Shown here: positions 1 to 9,844 of the stretch, in pieces
Numbering within the stretch: the stretch's first letter is position 1
Layout: every line of letters begins with the position of its first letter
DNA from: Schoenoplectus triqueter
Lineage: Eukaryota; Streptophyta; Magnoliopsida; Poales; Cyperaceae
Reading direction: 5' to 3'
Length of the DNA stretch: 34,053 nucleotides
NCBI GenBank assembly: GCA_964058805.1
Contig: CAXKVV010001875.1
Coordinates: 1-34,053, forward strand
Notes under the pieces: generated by a model
Database searches by the model: none
What the model saw: only the letters and a program-made list of their open reading frames with translations
What the model was told of the DNA's origin: nothing
Position numbers and translations under genes: made by a program

Positions 1-465
1 AAGTAATATATTAGAATTGCAATAACCTTTGTAGTTATGAAGTCTGCCACATGTACTATATTATTTTGTTAGATTTGTATTTGCTTAATTTGTACAAAAG
101 TTAGTAGAAAGCAGGATTCAAACAATGGTACAGACTTATAGAATCTTTCGTGTAAACAATATTTTTTTTCTCTTTTCAATAGGTCCTTCCATTTGCTAAT
201 ATGTTTTGTTTGACATCTCGACTAGTTTTGAAACATTGTATGCAGTATGGTGCAATTAATTGACTTGATTTGTTACAGTTCAATTCTACATCTCCAAAAC
301 TTATTAACCACAAATGTAGACTCTTGCTAGACACCATTTGCATGAGTATGGATTCTCAGAAGTGGTAAAATATCAAAATTTCAAGTTATTTTTTTTTCCA
401 GTCTTATGGTGCTATTGTGAAAACTATTATCCTACACTGACAGTCTAAATGTTTAGTGTATATAT
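1..465. other. left edge, no gene recognised
   Basis: AT-rich sequence with stops in all frames. A polypyrimidine run followed by an AG near 165-182 looks like a splice acceptor, so this could be an intron or 3' end of a gene lying outside the window. No coding stretch follows that would confirm this. Confidence 0.3.
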
Positions 466-474
466 AATATTTTA

Positions 475-846
475 GGGTTAATCTTTTGACTACTGAACTT
501 CGATGTTTATCCATATTTGATCACTGAACTTTCATTTATTCATTTTTAATTACTAAACTTTGATATTTATCTATATTTGATCACTTCTATTAGTTTTTTC
601 ATTCAAAAATAATTTAAATGAAATTGTATTTATTACTAAAACTAATTGAAATGAAAAATTAATAAATGAAATGAATTTTTTTTATTTTTTTCATTAGTCT
701 TTCAATTATTTTTCAATGAAAAAACTAATGAGAGCGACCAATATGAATAAATATCAAAATTCAGTGACTAAAAATTAATAAATAAAAGTTCAATGATCAA
801 ATATAAATAAACATCAAAGTCCAGTGACCTGTCAGAAGATTAACCC
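475..846. mobile_element. Mutator-type foldback MITE (372 bp)
   Basis: The two halves are inverted copies of each other. The arms are about 135 bp (475-612 and 712-846), start GGGTTAATCTT and end with its complement. The flanks are AATATTTTA (466-474) and TATATTTTA (847-855), a 9-bp target duplication with one mismatch, which is the size made by Mutator-like transposases. Each arm contains two or three related sub-repeats built on ACTGAACTTT followed by GATNTTTAT. There is no coding capacity, so it is non-autonomous. The Mutator assignment rests on duplication length and long inverted ends. Confidence 0.75.
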
Positions 847-1523
847 TATATTTTATCATGCATTGTTTCATATGCTGTCAGATTATGCTCTTTTGTTCAA
901 GTCAGCATACCCTGAACTAATCTTATTTTAATCTACTAATCAGGATGTAACATTAGAAACTCTACTTTGGTCAGAGATTTTTTGATGCTTTGATTTTGTC
1001 AAACTATTCATTCCTTGATTACGAGATTGTCATGCAACTGTATTATAATCATCTTATTTTGATTTTTTCTAAGAAGGTTTATTTTGACTCGTGTGGCAAT
1101 CCTGGTGGATATCAGGCGTGTGACTACTTTATGTTGATATTTTTGAATAGGAGTATTAATTGCACTGCAATACTCTATGATTAATATTTTCTTTTTATTT
1201 CTTTTCATTCATTTTTTATAGATAGTATTCATATGGTATAATTTTGTTACTTTTATTAGGTTTATTTTACAAGTCAATCGAACAATTGAAATTTGAAGCG
1301 ATGGGTTGTTGTTATTTGCTTATTAATTTTTAAATTATTAAATTTTGATATATCGTTTATTGGAATGGGAGGGATCCTTAATAATAGATTATTTTGATAA
1401 AAATATCCACTTTTGAAATTCAAAGTGAAGTAAAAAATTGGTGATTTTGATAGAAGTATCTACTATGATTACGAAAACTGTTTGCACACTACTTATGGTC
1501 AAATTGAACACTTTAGTTGTTGT
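847..1523. other. AT-rich spacer, no gene seen
   Basis: The longest open frame is about 64 codons (990-1184) and shows no recognisable motif or splice context. Nothing else can be supported. Confidence 0.4.
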
Positions 1524-1824
1524 CATAGTAACAAGATTCGCGAATAATTCATTTTTCATTCATAGCCGGATGTTTCACGAATAATTCGTCAGTTTAATAT
1601 ATTGTGTACGTTTTATTCACGAATTATTCGGCAAAAAAACATATTATATATTATTTTATATAAAATTTTATAGTTTTTAATATATTTTAATATTTTATTA
1701 ATATAATATATATTTTATTTATATTATGTAAAATGAACTATTTCTGAATTATACCCGTATCATACCCGAACGTCTAATTTTTGACCTCGCCAAACGTTTT
1801 CCGAATCACGAATTTGTTACTATG
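1524..1824. mobile_element. hAT-like MITE (301 bp)
   Basis: The element starts CATAGTAACAA and ends with the exact complement TTGTTACTATG. The similarity extends inward through ATTCGYGA. It is flanked by a perfect 8-bp duplication GTTGTTGT (1516-1523 and 1825-1832), the size typical of hAT elements. Inside, the motif CGAATAATTCG or a close variant recurs near 1540, 1576, 1622 and 1801, like subterminal transposase-binding repeats. No coding sequence is present. The terminal bases only partly fit the usual hAT start, so the superfamily is inferred mainly from duplication length. Confidence 0.75.
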
Positions 1825-1832
1825 GTTGTTGT

Positions 1833-2140
1833 TTGATACTTATATATTCTTGAGCACTTTATACGTTGTGATGATCCAAATGGCATGATACATTAACCAA
1901 CCCTCATTGTGAATGATAGTATTTAGTAGCAGCTTGCAAACACCACCGACTTTTTTTTTTGTGTACTAAATGAAGATTACTACTCAGGAAAAAATTTAGT
2001 ACTTGTTGGTAGTAATAATCTGTGTAGAGCTTATTGTATTAAGTTGTGTCCTATTTGTTGTTGCTGGTTGCAGTTAATGTGTATTAGTGTATGATAAATT
2101 TTAATATTTGTTGTATCTTGTTATCTAACTTTTGCAAGAA
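1833..2140. other. spacer, no gene seen
   Basis: AT-rich sequence between the hAT-like MITE and the minisatellite. No open frame, repeat or motif can be supported. Confidence 0.35.
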
Positions 2141-3520
2141 AATGTATAAACCCTACAAAAAAACAAGTATAAATTCTTATACATGTTCATGTTAAGAGTT
2201 TATAAACAGATATAAACCCTTAATATATAATGGTATAAAGCTTCAATATAAATAGGTCTAAACCTGCTAAAAGTAGTATAAATTATGAATCTAAAACTAA
2301 ACAGGTATGAACCCTTAATATAAACATATATAAACATTTAAAATACACTATTATGAATCATTAAAATGAGTTGGCATAAACCTTGAATCAAAACTGATAC
2401 ATAACCCTAATTTAAACTACTACATAATTCTAATATGAACTTTTACTGACCCTTAATATACAGATGTATAATCCCTTAATATACATTAGTATAAATTCTT
2501 AAACTAAATTTGTATAAACCTTGAATCTGAACTTGTATAGAACTCTAATCATAATTAATTCTGAACCTGAATTTGTATTAAACCATAAATATAGACAGAT
2601 ATAAGCGTATTAATATACCCTGATATAAATCCTTAAAATGAGTTGGTATAAACCTAGAATTTGACTGGTATAAATCTTTAATTACAACTGACACAAAACT
2701 CTAATCTGAAATGGTACTGACCTTTAATATGCACGGCTATAATCCTTAATATACCGTGGTATAAATCTTTCTTATATACTTATATGAACCCTAAGAAAGA
2801 CACTGGTATATACTGGTATACTCTAATCATAACCGACTCTGTACCTAAATTGGTATTGAACCATGAATATGGATAGATATAATGTCTTAATATACTCTGA
2901 TATAAACCCTTAAAATGAGTTGGTATAACACTTGAATTTAAACTGGTATAAACCCTGAATTTGCACCGGTACAGAACTCTAATCTGAACTGGTACAAAAC
3001 TCTAATCTGAACTGGTACATAATTCTAATTTGAACTATTATAATAACTTAATATACTTTAGTATAAACCTATAAAATGAGTTGGTGTAACACTTGAATTT
3101 GAACTAGTATAAACCCTGAATTTGCACCGGTGTGAACTCTAATTTAAATTGGTACAAACTCTAATCTGAACTGATATATATCTCTATTCTAAACTGATAT
3201 ATTGTCTTAATATATTTTGATATAAACCCTTTGTGAGCTGATACATATCCCTAATCTAAAATGACTCTAAATATGAACTGATATTTTTGAACCTGAACAT
3301 ATATAATCATTTAAAACACATATGTATAAACCCTTATAATTAGCTGATATACACTCTGATTTTGATCTTATATAGAATTTTAATCTAAGCTGGTATTGAC
3401 CCTAAATATACACTTATATAATCCTTAATGTGCACAAATATAAACCCTTTTATTATACAGGTATAAACCTTCATGTTAACTGATAAACCATTAATTTGAA
3501 CAGTTATAAACATCATTCAT
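2141..3520. repeat. degenerate 23-bp minisatellite with higher-order structure
   Basis: About 60 tandem units of roughly 23 bp. A typical unit begins TATAAACCCTTAA and ends AACTGG, so the array reads as 'GGTATAAACC' recurring every 22-24 bp. Individual units are diverged. A second level is visible: the marker unit with TAAAATGAGTTGG recurs at about 2361, 2633, 2910 and 3071, at distances of 272, 277 and 161 bp. These are close to 12, 12 and exactly 7 monomers. The neighbouring unit AACCATRAATATRGA recurs at 2581 and 2859 with the same 278-bp offset. Decayed units continue at about 3690-3755. No long open frame crosses the array. Confidence 0.85.
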
Positions 3521-4681
3521 CTGAAAATAATTTATGTATGAAAATTACATATTTTTCACATTTAAAATGTGTTAAATATGTAAAAACACACATTTTTCAT
3601 ATTAAAAACGTGTTAAATATAATATAATTAAGTTTAGGACGGTTATTAGAACGTCATTTCCGAGAATGGATCTTAATTGAACTCCAAAAACATATAGATA
3701 TAAATCCTTATTTCTAACGGATATAAACCCTTAAGTTGGCACATATAAATATATTTTTTTAAATTCCCCAGAATTTGGGGGGCAGTTAGGGGGGAATTTT
3801 TTTGGGGGCAGTTAGTCGCTCCTAGATTTAAATCTGACGTGCTGCACGTGCAGTATTTTCTGACGGTGTGATGCCCCAATCCCAATTGCCAATTGGACGG
3901 TGGGGGATATTTCGTACTTTCCTTCGACATAAATAATGCATTTTATGACTGGGAGTTGTTAGGCAGGTATACATTTGATACCATTGTTGCTACCAAAAAT
4001 TGGTGTAATTTCATACTATTGTTCCATATTTTTGACAGTCAATTTGAATACTAATTCAAGTCTTACATTCTATGTTCAAAGTTACTATGCGACTTCTTTC
4101 GGTTTTCTTTCGTATTCTTACGACATTTAGTTGGTATTCGTAACCATCAACTCATTAAATATGTTCCTTGTTTCGGTAAGCATTTTCTTGTATGATATAA
4201 TTTCTGAAAGCCATCAATCGTGCATTGTAATTCCTGAACTGCCTAATCATCCATCAAATGATTTGACTTGACAAAAAAAGATTTGAATATAATTCTTAAA
4301 GCATTTGTTCGTAAGAAAACAATTCAAGTTGCACTAAAATCATATACCAAAGGGCTTTTGCTGTACAAATATATGATGAAAACCTTACTAGCCAAAATCG
4401 GATTTAAGATTGTACAATTCCAACCGATTAGATAATCACTGGTTGCCAGATATCAGCTGCACGAATGATACATTAAAAAATTATAGACATAATCTACTGA
4501 TGGCTGCACAAAATTAATGCAGAAATAATCCAGCAAACTGGATTTGCTCAAAACTTTCCTCATTTTTCCTCTTTTTCTCATTTTGTTTTCCAGATCTCAC
4601 GAGATTGAAACTTATACCACCATATACCATATACAATGGATCATCTCCATTAAAATTGTATCATGTATGTCCACATAAAGT
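3521..4681. other. spacer with G-rich cluster; 3' flank of the OM64 gene
   Basis: This stretch lies beyond the stop codon of the minus-strand OM64 gene, so its right end should hold that gene's 3' UTR, although no single poly(A) signal stands out. At 3777-3808 there are three runs of five or six G, two of them in the direct repeat GGGGGCAGTTAG (ends near 3789 and 3817). A 12-bp perfect palindrome CTGCACGTGCAG lies at 3842-3853. The open frame at 3673-3930 on the minus strand spans simple sequence and is not believed. Confidence 0.4.
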
Positions 4682-7600
4682 TCATCTCAGAAGCTTCTCT
4701 ATTCTTTTCTCAGCTGCACGTGCAGCTTTGTTTTGTGGCTCAAGAACTAGTGCATATCTGAAATCTGCAACAGAAAAATAGAGCAATAATGTGATTCAGT
4801 GTACTGCTCAGTTTTCATACTTCTGAAATAATGAAAGTCAAACTTTACAAACCTTGAAGGGCCTCCTTGTAATAGAGGAGCATTCCTCTAGCAGTCCCTC
4901 TCCTCATATAAGCTTTCACATTCTGACACCAAGAAAAAAAAATGTCGTTGAGCAGCTAATTACAAGACAAAAAGATAGTTCAGTATAATGAAAGTATGAG
5001 AAAGTAGCTGAAAGTAAAAGGAATCTGCATTTACTAAACACTTACTTTATTATCAAGTGAGATAGCCTGGTTGCAATCCGCCTCTGCTTTCTGATAGCTA
5101 CACAAACAGTAAAATGTATTTAAATTTACTATGATTAAATACTTTATGTAAACCAGAACAGCTTGATTCAGTATGATAAAATATAATTCAAATACCAGTG
5201 AAGTTCAAGATATGCAGCTGCTCTGTTACAATAGTAGGTTGCATTTGCATTGTTCAATTTAATAGCATCAGAATAGTAGTTGACTGCCTTTTTCCATTGT
5301 TTTAACTTGAATGCCTCATTCCCCTACAACAAAGGCCAATAGTAGTTAAATAGGATGACAATTTGATCACACAGGCCAATAGTCATTTTAATTCCTGAAA
5401 CTGAAAAAAAAAAGAAATAATGTACCTTTTCTTTCAATACTTCTGCTGTATTCATATCACTGTTCATATCATTTTGTGGTGCTGGAAGAAAGTAGCTGGA
5501 AGCAATTGCCGCTTGTTCTTGGACTGGGGAATACAGATCAAGAATTGTATCCAGAAGAAACCTATCTGCACCATGAGCTGCTACGAGAGAAACCGATATA
5601 TTATGGTCATCATGCTTTCCTAAAGGAACTGTGACCTGGAAACAAAAGCTGCATTGTGTGAATTTTCATGAAGTAAATGGGCGCCAAAAAAGAAGAGTTT
5701 TTTATTTCTCTTAAATGATAATCTTTACCAAGTTAGCAACTACCACCTACATTGTAAAGTTATTCCCAGAAAACACCCAACACCATAATCACAGATTAAT
5801 TAAAAGAAAAGAATCAATATCTCCATAAAAAACATTATGCAAAAGCATATCAAAAGTCAAATTTATTATGCTCGATATCTATTTTTTTTCGTCATGGAAT
5901 GTTCCACCTCCATGACTCCAATCGAGTAGGTTGCTGCTTGCAACCAGCAACAAAAATTTAGAGTGTCAATTGAAAATTTGAGCAAGGCTATATGTAGTTA
6001 AATATATAAATAAAAGGGTTCTGAAAAATTATGAGAAGATACATGATTTTAAGAGCATCTGCGCAAGTACAAGAAATTGGGCCCTTGGAGTTTGTAATAG
6101 AAGTAAAATAAAAATCATAATTCTTGAAATTACCTGGCAGCAGCCAGAGACCCCAGATATGCTGAGTAGAGTGTAAAGCCTATCTTCATACTCAGCTGAT
6201 GCCTTTTGTTTCGTGTCATGCTTTAAGGGAATAGCTGTTGTTGTGGGTATCAATAATATTCCTCCATCCTAATTAAAACACATGGAAGCATACAATTGTA
6301 ATTCAATAGATTTTTTCTATTAAAGAACGATTTCAGTTACGGCTTATATACCGTTTAAAGAAGTGCAGTTATGCTAATTATACCAATTCTGGATTTAGCA
6401 AAATCTGCTACTAGCCTTCAATACTAGTATATAGGAATGATAATACAGGAACTGATTTAGGTGGGTTGGATCTTCAACAAACATATAAAAATATTGTGTA
6501 AGAGATATTTTTGACTAATATTGCCTCAAAATTACCTTTAGAAGTGTGCTAAGTGCAGCCCTTAGTTCAGTCCGAACATTGTAAAGAGATTTCAGGTTAT
6601 CAGGTGTGTAATTTATAGCTTGTAGAATCCGGGCTGACACATCCAGACTGATACTAGGTTTGAAATTGTTAATCCAATCCTCATATTTCATTTTGAATTC
6701 ATACCTGCACATGCAAGTACAAAATTCTTTTGTACTTAATTATGATCACGTAATAAGAAAATAGGCAATGCATTTCAGAAGAGACTCAAAAACAAAATTT
6801 GAAGTTGAATAACAAGAAGCCATAGGACAGATTGTGATTAGAGAATAAATTGTAAAAGGAGTTTAAAAAATGACACAATGTCACTCAATACAGTTTCAGT
6901 GGAATACCAGTATCATGTCTTCAGTGCAGAGGTTCCCCTTTTTGGATAAACTCAACATAAACAGTTCTCTTTCATATAAAATTAAATCAACTTAAAGCAA
7001 ACCTTTGAAGAAGCAACATGACAGAGGAGAGGGCCTTTAGAGCAGATGACCCTTTTGGAGACTTTGAAGAAGGCTCATAGAACTCTTTCAAACTAGGTAC
7101 ATTGCAGGCAATGTACTGCTCAATATTCATATGCTTGGGAGTCTGATCTATATTATCGGAAAAGCAAGATAGACAATTAGTTGAAGAATAAACTGATACA
7201 TATTTTAAGAACATATACATGAAAAAGGACAACTGACGTCTTACATCCAGATAAATTTTCGATAGAATTGCTTATAACATTAACTGTTTTCTGTATTGGC
7301 ACATTTGACAGCTGGAAACAATCATCTGCAATAATGAACTGCCTTGTTCTTTTAAGTGCTTTTGCTGTCCCCGGCAAAAGCACAGAACCAACTCTGTGCA
7401 ATATGGTTGGGTTCTGTGCAAGCCACCCTGCATCATATTCACCCAGAAATTAGTAAGGAGCAAGTTAAGATTTGCCACTTGACTAAAAAAAAGCAAGTCA
7501 ATTTTTTCCACTTTAACTTCCTGAAGAGATATCTCAATCAAATATCATGTCCCATATACTACCACTTTGACTCCAAAGAGGGAATACAGCATTTACAGGA

Positions 7601-9189
7601 AAACTTGTGAGTAAGGTAGTGAATAGAGCAATACCAATGGCATCTAGGCTCTGCGAATTTGGCAACATGCCAGATGAACAAACAGCAGCATGAGATGGCC
7701 TGAAACCAAGAACCCCACAGAATGATGCTGGGATTCTCACGCCTCCAATTGTGTCTGTACCTGCAGGAACAAAAGGTATCCTTAAATTGTGGTAAAAAAA
7801 AATCAAGAAGCATGTAATAAAGTTTAGATCAAGTCAATGATATACCAAGAGCGAAGTCAACAAGTCCAGCTGCAACGGCCACAGCAGCTCCACTACATGA
7901 GCCTCCTGGAACATCTGTTTGTACCTCTGGGTTGATGGTCATGCCATGATGCATATTTTCACCTTTCACTCTATCAATAAAAGAGTAAAGTTTGTTCATT
8001 GTAAAAACACATACTATTACGATGCATCTCCAGAAGGTATTTGTTGTACTTTTCAACTTTTTACTAATGAACTGATAGCAATGGAAGGGAAAGACCAGAA
8101 TGGAGCAGAACAATAATATCTGGAGGTGAAAAACAAGCAAGTATATGTGTCCTTATTTTTCTTTCCATCTTTGCACAGCAAGCTTAATTTTTAGTTAATG
8201 TGGTATGGAAAAGGTACACCATGAGAAAGCAGTTTTACTCTATGAAGTAACAATTGGGGCTAAGAGATATTTAGACATGCAATTAATTCACATTTACCAA
8301 GAATAAGGAACTCTAAAATGCATCTCATGAGAAAATTAAAAACTAACCCGAACAAAAACTCATCAATCACAGTCCTTCCAACACAGCTCGCCCCCTGCTT
8401 TCTTAGCACAGTAACAATCAGGGCAGTGTGCTCTGCAGGCTCATGTGTCTTCATCCAATCAGGATTACCAAATCCAGTTACTTGCCCCTTTATATCAAAG
8501 CTGCATTTTCGTTCTTCACCATCAAATAGAAGGAAAACAGAAATAAAGAAAAAACACACAAACAAAAAGGTTGCAAAATATTTTCAAATTTCAATTGAAG
8601 ACTCTCACTTCAGGGCCGGTTGACTCAATATCTGTTTCTTCACTGTGTTTACACCATAATCTAGATGCACCAAAGTCTACAGATTGTGGCACCATTTCCA
8701 TCGTTGCCACAGTATTTCATTTAATAGCTTTTATGGCAGATCCATTCACTACTAAACTTTACTAATCCATTTTGCAAAGAGAGCTAGTCGTTATGGTTTG
8801 GCATAGCAATATACTGTGATACAAATAATGGCTGTTGTCTTCCCATCCAAATGAAATATGTATCCATACAGCGTACTTGCAAGCTCAAACCCATTGATAA
8901 TAGAATAATAAACTAAAATACTAACAAAAGAAACGCAAAATGAGAAATACTTGTCACTGATAGCGAAAGAGAGGCCCGAGAGGAGAAGTGGAGCAGCTGG
9001 GGGAGGAGGCTGGGGTGCTCCTAGAAGCTCGAACCGATCCACAAAAGCTCCATAATACCGGACCGTCTTGATCGGCGCATGGCGTCGGCGCCGACGACTG
9101 GCCTCGGCGATTATGATCGCTCCAGCCATCGTGATCCCCACCACGATCCATACCTTAAGACTCAATGGATCGAACTTGCCCAGCGGCAT
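4682..9189 (-). CDS. OM64: OM64-type mitochondrial outer membrane protein (pseudo-amidase + TPR), 13 exons
   Basis: In Arabidopsis, OM64 sits in the mitochondrial outer membrane and is thought to assist import by docking chaperone-bound precursors. Exons, in order of transcription: 9189-8951, 8500-8348, 7970-7846, 7760-7635, 7427-7245, 7147-7003, 6704-6536, 6268-6134, 5635-5426, 5323-5196, 5097-5046, 4922-4853, 4764-4682. All introns are GT-AG and frames join into 1818 nt, 605 residues (Arabidopsis OM64 is about 603). Residues 11-29 form the membrane anchor, followed by R32-R36. The amidase-like domain spans about 70-470. The usual catalytic Lys is Ser78 and the nucleophile Ser is Gly179 (TDTIGGVR); Ser155 of GGSC remains. 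Three TPRs cover about 488-590 and keep the clamp residues K493, N497, N528, K558 and R562. The start is the first ATG in this frame. It reads as OM64 rather than plastid Toc64 because of the N-terminus, LPNSQSL and the LSGYQTPKH segment. No disruption was seen. Confidence 0.95.
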
Positions 9190-9201
9190 ATCGAGCTGAT
9201 C

Positions 9202-9229
9202 AGAGAGAGAGAGAGAGAGGGAGAGGGGT
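9202..9229. repeat. (GA/CT)n tract in the OM64 leader
   Basis: A GAGAGAGA-type run on the plus strand reads as (CT)n in the OM64 mRNA sense, 13 or more bases upstream of the start codon. Pyrimidine-rich leaders with CT repeats are common in plant genes. Confidence 0.8.
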
Positions 9230-9299
9230 TTAAGGAGCTGCAAGGAAGGAGGGGTTTAGTCAGCTTAGTTTTGTTGCTTTGCTTTGTTTTCTCGCTTGG

Positions 9300-9330
9300 C
9301 GATGACGATGGCGATGGCGATGGCGATGGT
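9300..9330. repeat. GATGGC hexanucleotide microsatellite
   Basis: Four to five copies of GATGGC with one GATGAC variant, in the probable 5' leader or proximal promoter of the OM64 gene. Confidence 0.75.
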
Positions 9331-9647
9331 GAAGAGGAAAAAATGAATTTCCTTCCCGGATCCTTTCTCATTTGTATTTGTTTGTTGTTTTTCTTTGACG
9401 AACTTAATTGTTTGATATTAATTTTTCCAGGTACGAAAGGGGAGTGGCATTGATTCGGTGTTGCAGCATGTCGTATGTGGACCGTGTTTAGATATATTAA
9501 TTAGTATCTAGAATTCATCGGTCGCTCGTCGCTACGCTGGATAGTGGGGTCAGAGTCAGACATCTTTTGTAAAACCAACTGGAATTTTGCAAATTCTCCA
9601 TTTTTTTTTATTTTTCAAGGCAGTCAAGCCGCAACTTTTGTTCATCT

Positions 9648-9699
9648 TTTCTTTCTTTCTTTTCTTTTCCTTTTCCTTTTTCTTTTTCTTTTTCTTTTG
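9648..9699. repeat. pyrimidine (CTTTT)n tract
   Basis: A run of CTTT and CTTTTT units of about 50 bp. It separates the OM64-proximal sequence from the TGGGCY cluster. It is low complexity and non-coding. Confidence 0.8.
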
Positions 9700-9710
9700 G
9701 GTTATGTTCA

Positions 9711-9844
9711 TGGGCTGGGCCCAAATACATCTTTCTGAAATATTGCAATAATCACCCATAAAAGCCCATAATCTCTATTCTCTCCTATTGCCTACTCTTT
9801 CTTTCAGACTAAACTAATTTAATAAGTTCTTGATCTCTTGGGCT
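9711..9844 (-). promoter_or_regulatory. cluster of TGGGCY 'site II' motifs upstream of OM64
   Basis: TGGGCT is at 9711-9716, TGGGCC at 9716-9721 (inside the palindrome GGGCCC), the complement AGCCCA at 9763-9768, and TGGGCT at 9839-9844. In plants, site II elements (TGGGCC/T), bound by TCP factors, are enriched in promoters of nuclear genes for mitochondrial and ribosomal proteins. Four copies within 134 bp, 520-655 bp upstream of an OM64 start codon, fit that pattern. The distance is rather large unless the transcript starts well upstream. Confidence 0.45.

Larger units (their letters stand above)
9162..9371 (-). promoter_or_regulatory. overlapping upstream ORF in the OM64 leader
   Basis: An ATG at 9371-9369 opens a 69-codon frame that runs through the leader, passes the OM64 start in another frame and stops at 9162, 27 bases inside the CDS. 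It contains a (Ser-Pro)n run encoded by the GATGGC repeat and a Ser/Leu run encoded by the (GA)n tract, so it is probably not a conserved protein. If transcription starts upstream of 9371, it would reduce initiation at the main start. The transcription start is unknown. Confidence 0.3.

Noticed and set aside
2141..3520. CRISPR-like array
   Set aside because: Repeats are contiguous and diverged without unique spacers, and the host is a plant.
7919..8765. Plus-strand open frames of 60-101 codons across the OM64 gene
   Set aside because: They are antisense to confirmed OM64 exons and introns and have no motif of their own.
4682..9189. Plastid Toc64/OEP64 identity for gene 1
   Set aside because: The N-terminal anchor and several internal segments read closer to mitochondrial OM64. 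A phylogenetic tree would be decisive.
9187..9243. Upstream in-frame extension of the OM64 N-terminus beginning at 9243
   Set aside because: The codon at 9243-9241 is TTG, not ATG, and the extension translates the (CT)n tract. The first ATG in this frame is at 9189.
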